Both the position numbers and the translations under genes were made by a program. This document shows, piece after piece, positions 15,715-23,030 of a DNA stretch of 32,629 bases (position 1 is the stretch's first letter; every line of letters begins with the position of its first letter). Origin of the DNA: Microbacterium sp. (lineage in GTDB: Bacteria; Actinomycetota; Actinomycetes; Actinomycetales; Microbacteriaceae); assembly GCF_003248605.1 (NCBI RefSeq), contig NZ_QFPF01000017.1, positions 1-32,629 on the forward strand. Direction: 5' to 3'. The notes below the pieces were generated by a model. It was not told where the DNA came from and searched no databases. It saw only the letters and a list, made by a program, of their open reading frames with translations.

Positions 15715-15956
15715 GCGCGCCGACCACGCAGCTCATCGAGCTCTGCGACCAGCTCATCGACCACGGGCGCGGGCATCGGATCAGCCGCGAGCACGGCCGC
15801 TGCCGCCTTGGCCCGAGACGTCGCCTGCGGCGGGTAGACGACGTCGATCGCCGCGCGCACGAGCGACGCGACCGATACTCCCCGCTCCGCCGCCGCGCGC
15901 TCGAGTCGCTCCCGCTGCGTGACGTCGACGAGCACCTGGAGTCGCTCTGTCTTCAT
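15711..15956 (-). CDS. vapB: VapB-type ribbon-helix-helix antitoxin
   Basis: 81-aa (or 83-aa) protein with an N-terminal ribbon-helix-helix, MKTERLQVLVDVTQRERLER with the second helix GVSVASLVRAAID, and a C-terminal tail that should wrap around the toxin. I place the start at ATG 15956 rather than ATG 15962. The hexamer TAATGT ends exactly 6 nt before it and overlaps no ribosome binding site, which points to a leaderless mRNA. A start at 15962 would lie directly against the -10. An 8-bp direct repeat flanking the -10 may be the autoregulation site. Confidence 0.85.
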   Translation of the reverse strand: MKTERLQVLVDVTQRERLERAAAERGVSVASLVRAAIDVVYPPQATSRAKAAAAVLAADPMPAPVVDELVAELDELRGRRA

Positions 15957-15977
15957 GTGCATACATTAGCATGTGCA
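15954..15977 (-). promoter_or_regulatory. vapBC promoter with extended -10 and flanking direct repeat
   Basis: On the minus strand TGcTAATGT is an extended -10 (hexamer at 15963-15968). TGCACATG occurs on both sides of it (15954-15961 and 15970-15977, 16 bp apart), a plausible site for VapB autoregulation. Confidence 0.5.
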
Positions 15978-16014
15978 GTTCTACGCGCCCGCACGCCCCT
16001 GGGCGCCCGCGAAC

Positions 16015-16103
16015 GCACGACATGTCGTCGAGTGCACGGGATGCTGGTGGCAGATACCTCGTGCACTCGACGAGACGTCGTGCATTCGGCGGCAGAACCC
16101 GTG
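16015..16103. repeat. 19-bp-period dyad element, family B copy 1
   Basis: Direct units GCACGACATGTCGTCGAGT (16015) and GCACGGGATGCTGGTGGCA (16034) are 19 bp apart. Inverted units start at CGTGCACTCG (16060) and CGTGCATTCG (16079), again 19 bp apart. It ends right at the stop codon of the PdxH-like gene. The first 29 bp are identical to the copy at 28943. Confidence 0.9.
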
Positions 16104-16742
16104 CTACCCCGGCAGATACCGCCGCGCCCAGCCCGACCCTGCGCGCGTGAACTCCACGCGCCGGCTCGCGGCCTCGGGATGCGACACCCAGAACATGACT
16201 CGGTGCGGCGTCACGGCGTATCCGACCCACCCCTCCGGCTGCGCCGGCTCGGGATGCTGCTCCGCAAACACCGCCCACCGCGCCTCGCGCTCCGCGAGCG
16301 GCAGCGCGGCGAACTCGGCCGTGTTCATCCACGCCAGCTGCTGCAGATACGGCGAGCGCCGGGCGTACGCGCGAGCGACCTCCTCGGCGGGCGCGACCTC
16401 GGCGGTGCCCTGCACGATGATCTGCCGCGAGAACCCCGGCCACAGCATCGCGAGCGACACGCGCGGGTTTGCGGCGAGGTCCACGACCTTGCGGCTCGCC
16501 GCGTCGGTGTGGAAGAAGAAGCGCTCCCCGTCGAACTCGCTGAGCATGACGGTCCGCGACCGCGGGAATCCCTCGGCATCCACCGTCGTGAGGGTCATGA
16601 GCATGCGCTCCTCGCCCTCGCCCGGCAGCCACGCGGCGGCGAGCGCGGCGGGGTCCTCCCACGGCACATCGGATTGCACCGGGTCGACCCGGCGATCGAT
16701 CTGCGGCACGTCGACGACGAGCCGACCGGCAAGCGTATCCAT
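16104..16742 (-). CDS. Pyridoxamine 5'-phosphate oxidase-family flavoprotein, PdxH-like
   Basis: 212-aa FMN-binding split-barrel protein. Blocks matching PdxH are SRTVMLSEFDGERFFFHTD, SRKVVDLAANPRVSLAMLW and RQIIVQGTAEVAPAEE. The C-terminal GWARRYLPG resembles the PdxH end (GWxxxRLAP). It could therefore be the enzyme that makes pyridoxal phosphate, but a catabolic operon with an FAD oxidase and a creatininase-type hydrolase suggests a paralogue with another substrate. The ATG at 16742 lies 9 nt after the creatininase stop, so it is the third gene of that operon. It is not a RutF-type flavin reductase. A dispersed dyad repeat directly follows the stop. Confidence 0.87.
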   Translation of the reverse strand: MDTLAGRLVVDVPQIDRRVDPVQSDVPWEDPAALAAAWLPGEGEERMLMTLTTVDAEGFPRSRTVMLSEFDGERFFFHTDAASRKVVDLAANPRVSLAMLWPGFSRQIIVQGTAEVAPAEEVARAYARRSPYLQQLAWMNTAEFAALPLAEREARWAVFAEQHPEPAQPEGWVGYAVTPHRVMFWVSHPEAASRRVEFTRAGSGWARRYLPG

Positions 16743-16751
16743 GAAGAGCCC

Positions 16752-17549
16752 CTACCCGAACTCGAAGCCGTCGATCTCGACCAACGCCTCGGCGACGAAG
16801 TCGACGCCGCTCTCGAAGATCATCCGCCCCACCTCGGCGTTCGCCCCGGTCGGATCGCCGATCACGCCCGTGGGTCCGAAATCGTCGCTCGTCCAGCCGA
16901 ACATCACCGGCTTGCGGTTGAACCCGATGTGCGTCATGCCCGCGATCTTCTCGGGCACGTTGCGCGGCGGCATCTCGGGCGCGACGAGGTGCGGCGCGAG
17001 GTGCATGACGACGGAGGTCTCGCCGAAGCCTGCGTGGATGCCCTGGCCGAGTTCGTCCGGCCGCCCGTCCAGGCCGTCGCCCGCCGCCCCGGCGCCCGCG
17101 GGCATCGAGAACGAGCGCAGCCCGAACCGGCGCCGCAGCTCGCGGTTGGCCCAGCCGAGCAGCATGACGTTGCCGCCGTGCCCGTTCACGAACGCGACCG
17201 TGCGCACCGGCGTCATCGCGATCGAACGGCCGATCTCGACCAGCTGATCGAGCAGCGTCGTGCCCTCCACCCACAGCGTGCCCGGGGCCCAGTAGTGCTC
17301 GTCGGATTTGGCGTACTCGATCGTCGGCAGCAGCCAGGCATCGATTCCGGATGCTGCCACCCGCTCCACCGCGGCCGAGGCCACCGCTTCGGCGACCAGG
17401 GCGTCGGTGCGCAGCGGCAGGTGCGGACCGTGGTGCTCGATCGCCCCGATCGGCACGACGGCGATCGAGCGCTCCGACGTCGCGGCCACGAGCGCGGGAC
17501 CCGACAGGTCGGCCCAGCGCCGCGTCACCGGCACGAAGGGCGCGCTCAC
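16752..17549 (-). CDS. Creatininase-family amidohydrolase
   Basis: 265-aa metal hydrolase. The signature PIGAIEHHGPHLPLRTDA (Glu38, His40, Asp49) and the block VNGHGGN are those of the creatininase family (PF02633), whose members open cyclic amides or process modified peptides (creatininase, FAPy deformylase, MftE). The GTG at 17549 has AAGGG about 10 nt upstream and overlaps the upstream oxidase stop by 4 nt; the longer open frame to 17672 lies inside the oxidase gene. There are no mycofactocin genes nearby, so a catabolic amidohydrolase working with the FAD oxidase is the better guess. Substrate unknown. Confidence 0.9.
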   Translation of the reverse strand: MSAPFVPVTRRWADLSGPALVAATSERSIAVVPIGAIEHHGPHLPLRTDALVAEAVASAAVERVAASGIDAWLLPTIEYAKSDEHYWAPGTLWVEGTTLLDQLVEIGRSIAMTPVRTVAFVNGHGGNVMLLGWANRELRRRFGLRSFSMPAGAGAAGDGLDGRPDELGQGIHAGFGETSVVMHLAPHLVAPEMPPRNVPEKIAGMTHIGFNRKPVMFGWTSDDFGPTGVIGDPTGANAEVGRMIFESGVDFVAEALVEIDGFEFG

Positions 17550-18868
17550 CGGATCGCACCCTTGGTGGGTCCCGCGTAGGCGGGGTTGAGCTTGCCGGGG
17601 TTCAGCAGCCCGGCCGGGTCGGTCACGGCGGCGAGCTCGACCGTCTGCGCGAGCCGGAAGTCCACGTTCCACTGGTGCGGGTTGTGCACCCCGACCCCCA
17701 GATCATTGAGTCTGTGGATGCCGTCGTAGACAGCATCCGGGCTCTCGTAGATGCCCGCGAGCATGCCGATCGGCACGGTGTGACCGGCCTCGATGTGCAG
17801 CATGCCGCCGGGGTAGACGGCGTGCACCTCGTCGATGCGGTCCACGAGCGCGTCGCCCGAGACCTCGACGTGGAAGTAGACGCCCGGCTCGGACTTCTGC
17901 AGCCACTCGATGGGGTGGTTGTAGCTGAGCACCGAGATCGCCGACGAGACCCCGGGGCCCTCGCGCACGTCCTCGATGCGGCCGCCCGCGGCCTCGATGA
18001 TCGCCGTGGCTTCGGCCACGAGCGACGCGTCGACGATCATGCGCAGCGAGCTGCGTCCCGCCGGGAAGGCGTCGTCGGGCGGCAGCTGCGCCGTGATGTG
18101 CGGGGTGTCGGCCGACACCAGGCGCGGGGCCGGCTGCAGGCGCCCGAGCGTGCGCAGCACCGAGAGGGAGCCGGCGAAATCCGGGAACGAGGCGTAGAGG
18201 CCGCGCCAATCCTGCAGCGGCTCGAGCCGCACGGTCGCCCGCGCGATGATGCCCGCGGTGCCGTAGTTGTGCACGTACCCGAGCGCCTCGTCGCCCTCGA
18301 CGTGCCGCAGCACTCCGCCCGAGGTGGGCGTGACGACATCGAGCGCCGCGACGAAGCCCATGTCGTTGCTGCCGTGCGCGATCGTTCCCGTGCCGCCCGA
18401 CCCGCCGCCGAGAAACCCGCCGATCGAGGAGTGCACGGTCGAGGGGTAGATCCACAGCTGCTTGCCCTCGGCGCGCGCGGCCTGTTCGAGCGCGTTCATC
18501 GGGGCCCCGGCATCCGCCGTGATCGTGTCGCCGTCGATGCCGACGATCGTGCGCGCCCGCGACGTGTCGACGACGAGTCCGCCCGACATCGGGATCGCCT
18601 GCCCGTAGTTGCCGGTGCCCTTGCCGCGCGGGGTGACCGGCACCCCGTGCCGCACGGCGAGGGCGACGACCGCCGCGATCTCGTCGGCGGTCGTCGGAAA
18701 AGCGACGAGGTCGGCGACTCCCAGCGGCAGCAGCTCGGCGATGATCGGCGACATGCGCGCGCCGTCGACGGATGCCTTCTCCCGCTGCCGCATGTCGCTG
18801 CTGACTCCGCGGGGGCCGAGCAGATCGTTCAGGTCCGCCTCGAGGGCGGCGTAGTCGGGGTGGTTCAT
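17546..18868 (-). CDS. FAD-linked oxidase, GlcD/FAD_binding_4 type
   Basis: 440-aa oxidoreductase of the vanillyl-alcohol-oxidase/GlcD fold. The FAD-binding domain shows PTTADEIAAVVALAVRHG, PRGKGTGNYGQ and the glycine-rich STVHSSIGGFLGGGSGGTGT. The C-terminus ends with the usual DPAGLLNPGKLNP. The start is ATG at 18868, with AGGAAAGGAA just upstream; the frame is open to 18946 but has no support there. It opens the operon oxidase - creatininase-type hydrolase - PdxH-like protein. It is divergent from the XRE-cupin regulator gene with an 80-bp shared control region, so that protein probably regulates it. Likely substrate is a 2-hydroxy acid, amine or amide; not deducible. Confidence 0.92.
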   Translation of the reverse strand: MNHPDYAALEADLNDLLGPRGVSSDMRQREKASVDGARMSPIIAELLPLGVADLVAFPTTADEIAAVVALAVRHGVPVTPRGKGTGNYGQAIPMSGGLVVDTSRARTIVGIDGDTITADAGAPMNALEQAARAEGKQLWIYPSTVHSSIGGFLGGGSGGTGTIAHGSNDMGFVAALDVVTPTSGGVLRHVEGDEALGYVHNYGTAGIIARATVRLEPLQDWRGLYASFPDFAGSLSVLRTLGRLQPAPRLVSADTPHITAQLPPDDAFPAGRSSLRMIVDASLVAEATAIIEAAGGRIEDVREGPGVSSAISVLSYNHPIEWLQKSEPGVYFHVEVSGDALVDRIDEVHAVYPGGMLHIEAGHTVPIGMLAGIYESPDAVYDGIHRLNDLGVGVHNPHQWNVDFRLAQTVELAAVTDPAGLLNPGKLNPAYAGPTKGAIR

Positions 18869-18936
18869 TCGTTTCCTTTCCTGACGGCGTGGGGCACCCG
18901 GCGCCGGCGCTCGCCGCGGCTCGGGGGGTGGCCCGG

Positions 18937-18942
18937 TACTCT
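18937..18942 (+). promoter_or_regulatory. -10 hexamer TACTCT, leaderless start of the XRE-cupin gene
   Basis: TACTCT fits TANNNT and is followed by exactly 6 nt before ATG 18949. There is no Shine-Dalgarno sequence in between, so the mRNA probably starts at the A of the start codon. Confidence 0.6.
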
Positions 18943-18948
18943 GCATCC

Positions 18949-19542
18949 ATGACGGATGGCATCGATCGCGCCGGCGCGGAGCCCGCGGACGTCGACGCGT
19001 CCGCGCGGGCGCTGGGTGCCCGCATCCGAGAGCTGCGCAAACGGCGCGGCATGACGCTGACGCAGGCGGCGCGTGAGGCGGGGCTGTCGCATTCGTTCCT
19101 CAGCCAGGTCGAGCGCGGCCTCGAGCGGCTGAGCATGGTCTCGCTGTTCCGCGTCGCGAACGCTCTCGGCACCACGCAGCAGGATCTGCTCACCGAGGAC
19201 CCGCCGGAGCGGCCCGCCGGCAGTTACCACGTCTACCGTCAGTCGTCCGAGTCGCCGGTCGACGCCGGGTCGGGGCGCGTCGCGGTGCTCGCTGAGCAGC
19301 GCGCGCGGTTCCTTCCGATGATCTTCTCGGGTTCGTACGGCGACGACATGTGGTGGGAGCACGCCGAGGAGGAGTTCGTCTATGTGCTGGAGGGCGAGCT
19401 GATCGTCGTCTTTCCCGATGCCGAGGTCGCCCTGCGCGCCGGTGACGCGACGTATTACGAAAGCGGCATACGCCACCGCTGGCGCACCCCCGAGGGCGCG
19501 ACGTGCCGGGTGCTCGTGGTCAAGGAGCAGCAGCACAACTGA
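18949..19542 (+). CDS. XRE-family regulator with C-terminal cupin domain
   Basis: 197-aa regulator. The helix-turn-helix spans about residues 24-78 (RIRELRKRRGMTLTQAAREA, GLSHSFLSQVERGLERLS). The cupin sensor follows at about residues 115-190 with EEEFVYVLEGELIV and YYESGIRHRW. This architecture is typical of regulators of amine, amino acid or purine-derived compound catabolism, where the cupin binds the small-molecule inducer. ATG 18949 is preferred over the upstream frame because a -10 sits 6 nt before it. It is divergent from the FAD-oxidase operon, which it probably controls together with itself. Confidence 0.92.
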   Translation: MTDGIDRAGAEPADVDASARALGARIRELRKRRGMTLTQAAREAGLSHSFLSQVERGLERLSMVSLFRVANALGTTQQDLLTEDPPERPAGSYHVYRQSSESPVDAGSGRVAVLAEQRARFLPMIFSGSYGDDMWWEHAEEEFVYVLEGELIVVFPDAEVALRAGDATYYESGIRHRWRTPEGATCRVLVVKEQQHN

Positions 19543-19597
19543 GGAGGGTCGCGTGCGACCTCTGGTGCGCGGCATCCGCATCGCCGGCGGCCCGGGA

Positions 19598-19674
19598 CGA
19601 GGAGTGTGACGCGCCGCGAGGACTCTCACGGGGCAATGGTCCTCGTGTCGCGCGGATGTCCTCGTGTCGCGCGG
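19598..19674. repeat. 19-bp-period dyad element, family A copy 2
   Basis: CGAGGA units at 19598 and 19617 (19 bp apart). The inverted units GTCCTCGTGTCGCGCGG at 19639-19655 and 19658-19674 are also 19 bp apart. The CGAGGAC core is shared with the copies at 8339 and 21471. It sits between the convergent XRE-cupin and methylene-THF reductase-like genes. Confidence 0.88.
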
Positions 19675-19685
19675 CGCCGCGCAGG

Positions 19686-20798
19686 TCACGAGCTGCCCCC
19701 GCCGAGTTCGGCGGCCACCGTTGCCAGTGCCCGCGCATAGGCCTGCTCATCGCCCGGCTGCACTCCGCCCGCCACGACCACCCCGCTCACGCCGGGCACC
19801 GCGAGCAGCGAGCGGCCGTATTCGATCGCGAGGCGAATCCCCTCGCGACGCACATCGCGAGCCGCGAACAGAGCGTGCACATAGCCGGTCGGCAGCGTCG
19901 CGGCGTGGAACGAGGCCAGCAGTTCCGCTCCCGCGCGGTCCACCACGAGCGGCACGCCGGGCAGCACAGGGGCGACGGTGCCTGCCTGCCTGCCCCGCTC
20001 GATGAAGGAGGCAACGTGCTCGGCGTCGCCGCAATACTGCGTGAGACACAGCATCCCGCCCGCTTGCTCCTTCTCGCGCACTCGCTGTCCCCTCAGGGCG
20101 GCCGGAGGCGCGTCCGGTGATTCGGCGAACGATGTTGCGAGGCCCTGTGCGCGTGCCAGGGGGAGAAGTGTCGTGCCCTCGAGATCGAAGACGGGCTGAG
20201 CGTCGAGCCGGTCGCCCGTGCGCGTGTGATCGCCTGTGACGCAGTGCACCCCGGCCACGCCGATGTCCTGCAGCGCCGCAAGCTCCCCCTCGAGCGCCAC
20301 GCGATTGCGATCGCGGGCGTTGATGCCCATCCACGCGCGCATTCCGGCGTTCGTCATCAGTACGGCCCGATAGGCGGGCGGATACTGCGTGCGCGAGCCG
20401 GCCGCGTCGCCCGAGAGCACGGCGTCGGCACGGCCCCGCAACTCGTCCGCCGTGCGCGCGATGTCGTCGCGCACCATCGCCCGTGCGGGAAACCCGGTCA
20501 TGATCAGCGGGCGACGGGCCAGGATGTCGAGGACGTCACGGCCGGCAGTCGTCGCGACCGCGGGGTGCGGTCTGCCGGTGCCGGTGCCGGTCACAAGGGC
20601 CGCGGCGGCCTCGGTGTTGCGCGAGGGGGCGCCGCCACCGGTACCGTCCCCGTCCCAACGGACGGGCAGGGCGTCGCCGAGAAAGACGCAGGGCGTCGGT
20701 GCGACTTCGCACGTGCCGTCGGCGTTGACGCCGCCGCAGGGTCCGTAGGTCATGGTCTTCGGGCAGTCCGCGTGTCGGACGGCGGCAGGTGTCAGCAT
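19686..20798 (-). CDS. Methylenetetrahydrofolate reductase-like protein with N-terminal Cys cluster
   Basis: 370-aa protein. Residues 11-37 hold a cysteine cluster (Cys12, Cys21, Cys30, Cys37) in CPKTMTYGPCGG, which is normally found in the MTHFR C-terminal/MetV-type domain. It is followed by an MTHFR-like barrel with MTNAGMRAWMGINARDRNR, GVAGVHCVTGDH and PVLPGVPLVV. Here the Cys module precedes the barrel in one chain. The ATG at 20798 is only 23 bp from the divergent cyclodeaminase gene; the long frame to 21128 is antisense to that gene. It probably converts methylene-THF and methyl-THF, or works in a demethylation pathway feeding C1 units into folate. Partner and electron donor are unknown. 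Confidence 0.85.
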   Translation of the reverse strand: MLTPAAVRHADCPKTMTYGPCGGVNADGTCEVAPTPCVFLGDALPVRWDGDGTGGGAPSRNTEAAAALVTGTGTGRPHPAVATTAGRDVLDILARRPLIMTGFPARAMVRDDIARTADELRGRADAVLSGDAAGSRTQYPPAYRAVLMTNAGMRAWMGINARDRNRVALEGELAALQDIGVAGVHCVTGDHTRTGDRLDAQPVFDLEGTTLLPLARAQGLATSFAESPDAPPAALRGQRVREKEQAGGMLCLTQYCGDAEHVASFIERGRQAGTVAPVLPGVPLVVDRAGAELLASFHAATLPTGYVHALFAARDVRREGIRLAIEYGRSLLAVPGVSGVVVAGGVQPGDEQAYARALATVAAELGGGSS

Positions 20799-20809
20799 GC
20801 GCTCGCACC

Positions 20810-20815
20810 TAGACT
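20810..20815 (+). promoter_or_regulatory. -10 hexamer TAGACT, leaderless start of the cyclodeaminase gene
   Basis: TAGACT fits TANNNT and ends exactly 6 nt before ATG 20822, with no ribosome binding site. It lies in the 23-bp gap shared with the divergent MTHFR-like gene, so the -35 region falls within that gene's first codons. Confidence 0.6.
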
Positions 20816-20821
20816 GCGCCC

Positions 20822-21418
20822 ATGAGCGAAACCGAGTCGAATGCCGAGACCTTCGCCGTCTGGCTCGAGCGCCTCGCCGCGCCCGTTCCCTCGCCCGGCG
20901 GCGGAGCCGCCGCGGCCGCGACCCTCGCGATCGGCGCGGCCGTGACCCAGATGGCCGCAGGCTATGCGCCGGAGGGGGACGAACGCGACGCGGCCGTCGC
21001 GGCGGCGGCGTCGGGTCGCGCGGAGGCTCTCGCCGCGGGCGAGCGCGATGCCGCAGCATCCGAGGCCCTTGTCGCCGCGTTCCGACTGCCCGAGGACGCG
21101 CGCTCCGAGATGGTTCTGGCCGAAGCACTGCGCGAAGCCACCGAGGCGAGCCTCGCGATCGCCGGCATCGCGGCGCCCCTGCAGCAGGTGCTGGTCGCGC
21201 TCGCCGACCGGGGCGACCCGCGGCTGCTTCCCGATGTGATCGTCGCCGCGCGGACGATCGCTGCGGCTGTCCGCGCCGCGGCCGCGACCGCCCGCGCGAA
21301 TCTCACGAGCGGGTCGGCGGCCGGCGACCCCGCGGACTCCGCGCGCCGCGAACGCGAGGCTGTCGCGCTCGGCGACCGGCTCGACGCCTTCGCCGCGAGC
21401 CGCACCGACGTGCTCTGA
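20822..21418 (+). CDS. Cyclodeaminase/cyclohydrolase family protein (FTCD_C)
   Basis: 198-aa helical protein of the formiminotetrahydrofolate cyclodeaminase family (PF04961). The diagnostic N-terminal block is PVPSPGGGAAAA (22-33). The rest is Ala-rich helix, as usual for the family. It would convert 5-formimino-THF to methenyl-THF and ammonia, or act as a methenyl-THF cyclohydrolase. Start ATG 20822 follows a -10 by 6 nt. It is divergent from the MTHFR-like gene; together they form a small folate C1 module next to amidohydrolases, suggesting that C1 fragments from ring breakdown are channelled to folate (inference). Confidence 0.9.
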   Translation: MSETESNAETFAVWLERLAAPVPSPGGGAAAAATLAIGAAVTQMAAGYAPEGDERDAAVAAAASGRAEALAAGERDAAASEALVAAFRLPEDARSEMVLAEALREATEASLAIAGIAAPLQQVLVALADRGDPRLLPDVIVAARTIAAAVRAAAATARANLTSGSAAGDPADSARREREAVALGDRLDAFAASRTDVL

Positions 21419-21461
21419 TCCGGGCACACCCGGCGGGTCCGGTGCATGGCGCGGCGTGCGC

Positions 21462-21540
21462 GTGCCCGCGCGAGGACTTCGTGCCCGCGCGAGGAGGATT
21501 GCGCGACAAGAGTCCTCACGCGGATGCAAAGTCCTCGCGC
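21462..21540. repeat. 19-bp-period dyad element, family A copy 3
   Basis: GTGCCCGCGCGAGGA occurs at 21462-21476 and 21481-21495 (19 bp apart). The inverted units AGTCCTC occur at 21511 and 21530 (19 bp apart). It lies between the convergent cyclodeaminase and ABC receptor genes. The rest of this 297-bp gap is (GCAGACGCGGGC)-like low-complexity sequence at about 21596-21640. Confidence 0.9.
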
Positions 21541-21715
21541 CGATCCGCGGATCGACGCACACGCCGATGCATGGGCGGATGCTGGGGCGCGAGGCCGTGG
21601 ACGCGGGCGCAGACGCGGGCGCGGGCGCAGGCGCAGACGCCGCCCCGCCCGACAGCGCGGTGCGGTGGATGCTGCGCCGCACTGCCGGGGAGACGCTCGT
21701 CATGGTGCCCTCCGC

Positions 21716-22921
21716 TCAGTCCATCGAGATCGACGTGTCGAGCAGCTCGTTCGTGTAGAGCGAGTCGATCTCGATGGCGTCGGCGTCGGACTGGGTGATC
21801 GAGCCCGAGTCGATCAGGAACGGCACGAAGTCATCGAGGATCGACTGCATGCGCTCGGGATCGAACTGGCCGAAGACCCCCGATGCCGGATCGTTCTGCA
21901 CGATGCCCAGCTCGACCTGCTGCTCGACCGAGTACTCCGCGACGCCGGCCGAGTAGGTCCAGCCCGTGTCGTACTGCTCGACGAGGTCGACGATCAGATC
22001 GATCGTGTCGGCGGGATCCTCGAGAAAGTCGATCTGCGACTGCTGCATGATCGGCACGAGCTTGGCGAGGCAGTCGCCGTACTCCTCCAGGGCCTCCGGG
22101 CGCACCGCGAGCGGCTCGGGGTAGATCGAGTAGCCGATGTCCGACAGCAGCTGGAAGCCGACCGGCTTGCCCCACTCGGCGATCTCGTTCTCGTAGATGT
22201 AGGGCTCAGCGGTGGCGAAGCCCTGCTGCAGGATCGTCGGGTCCGACACGAAACGCTGCGGCGTGCCCTCGTAGCTGAGGTCGATCTGCGACTGGTCGAT
22301 CATGCCCTGTGATTCGAGCAGCGCCGGGATCACATCGCCCGAGGTGACGACGATGGCACCGTCGGCGGTCGCCTCCTCGATCGTCTCGGCGCCGTTCTGG
22401 CTCTCCGGGTCCCACATCAGGATCTGGGGGCTCCAGGTCATCTGCGAGGTCACCGCGACGGTCGGCTGATCCGCTGCGGCCACGATGGCAGCATCCGTGT
22501 TGACGGCACCGAGCAGGATGTCGGTGTCGAGGTACATCAGCGCCGGAACCGGCTGGAAGTTGACGTTCGGCCCGCCGGGGCGCACCTCGATGTCGACACC
22601 GGTGTCGACGCCCTGGGCGACCAGGGTGCCCGTGACGGTCTTCATCTCTGTGTCGACCGTATAGTCGTCGCCGACGAGGGCGTACATGGCGCCGTGCTCG
22701 GCCTCGGGCTGCCAGTCCTGCTGCATGACGACCGTGGCGGGGCACGATTCCGACAGATCGAGCGGACCGCCGGCCTCGGCGGCGGGGGCGGCCTCGGTGG
22801 GCGCGCTGCTGGCATCGCTCGCGGGTTCGCTCGAGCACGCGGCGAGGGTCACCGCGAGCGAGATCACGGCGCCGGCGGCGAAGACGGGCCGCAGGCGGGC
22901 GGCGGGGGATGGTGTCGACAC
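21716..22921 (-). CDS. ABC transporter substrate-binding lipoprotein, NitT/TauT-like
   Basis: 401-aa secreted receptor. The signal peptide ends with the lipobox TLAAC (Cys29), followed by a Ser/Ala/Glu-rich linker (30-52). The mature domain, with TVVMQQDWQPEAEHGAMYAL and MYLDTDILLGAVNTDAAIV, fits the NMT1/SsuA-like class that binds small heterocyclic or sulfonate ligands. GTG 22921 has GGAGGA 5 nt upstream. It is the last gene of the operon CodA-like amidohydrolase, ATPase, permease, receptor, after a 109-nt gap. A pyrimidine-like or other heterocyclic ligand is likely because of the amidohydrolase; unproven. Confidence 0.9.
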   Translation of the reverse strand: MSTPSPAARLRPVFAAGAVISLAVTLAACSSEPASDASSAPTEAAPAAEAGGPLDLSESCPATVVMQQDWQPEAEHGAMYALVGDDYTVDTEMKTVTGTLVAQGVDTGVDIEVRPGGPNVNFQPVPALMYLDTDILLGAVNTDAAIVAAADQPTVAVTSQMTWSPQILMWDPESQNGAETIEEATADGAIVVTSGDVIPALLESQGMIDQSQIDLSYEGTPQRFVSDPTILQQGFATAEPYIYENEIAEWGKPVGFQLLSDIGYSIYPEPLAVRPEALEEYGDCLAKLVPIMQQSQIDFLEDPADTIDLIVDLVEQYDTGWTYSAGVAEYSVEQQVELGIVQNDPASGVFGQFDPERMQSILDDFVPFLIDSGSITQSDADAIEIDSLYTNELLDTSISMD

Positions 22922-23030
22922 GGGATTCCTCCAGAGATGGTGGTGCGGGCAGGGTGCGGTGCGGTGCAGGTATGAGGGGCGGGATGCTGCTGCGGTGTGC
23001 GCCGCGGTGACGGCTCGGTCGCCGGCGGGC

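Noticed and set aside
16104..16742. PdxH-like protein as the missing RutF-type flavin reductase
   Set aside because: Its motifs match the pyridoxamine-phosphate-oxidase group with the characteristic C-terminus, not the flavin reductase domain.
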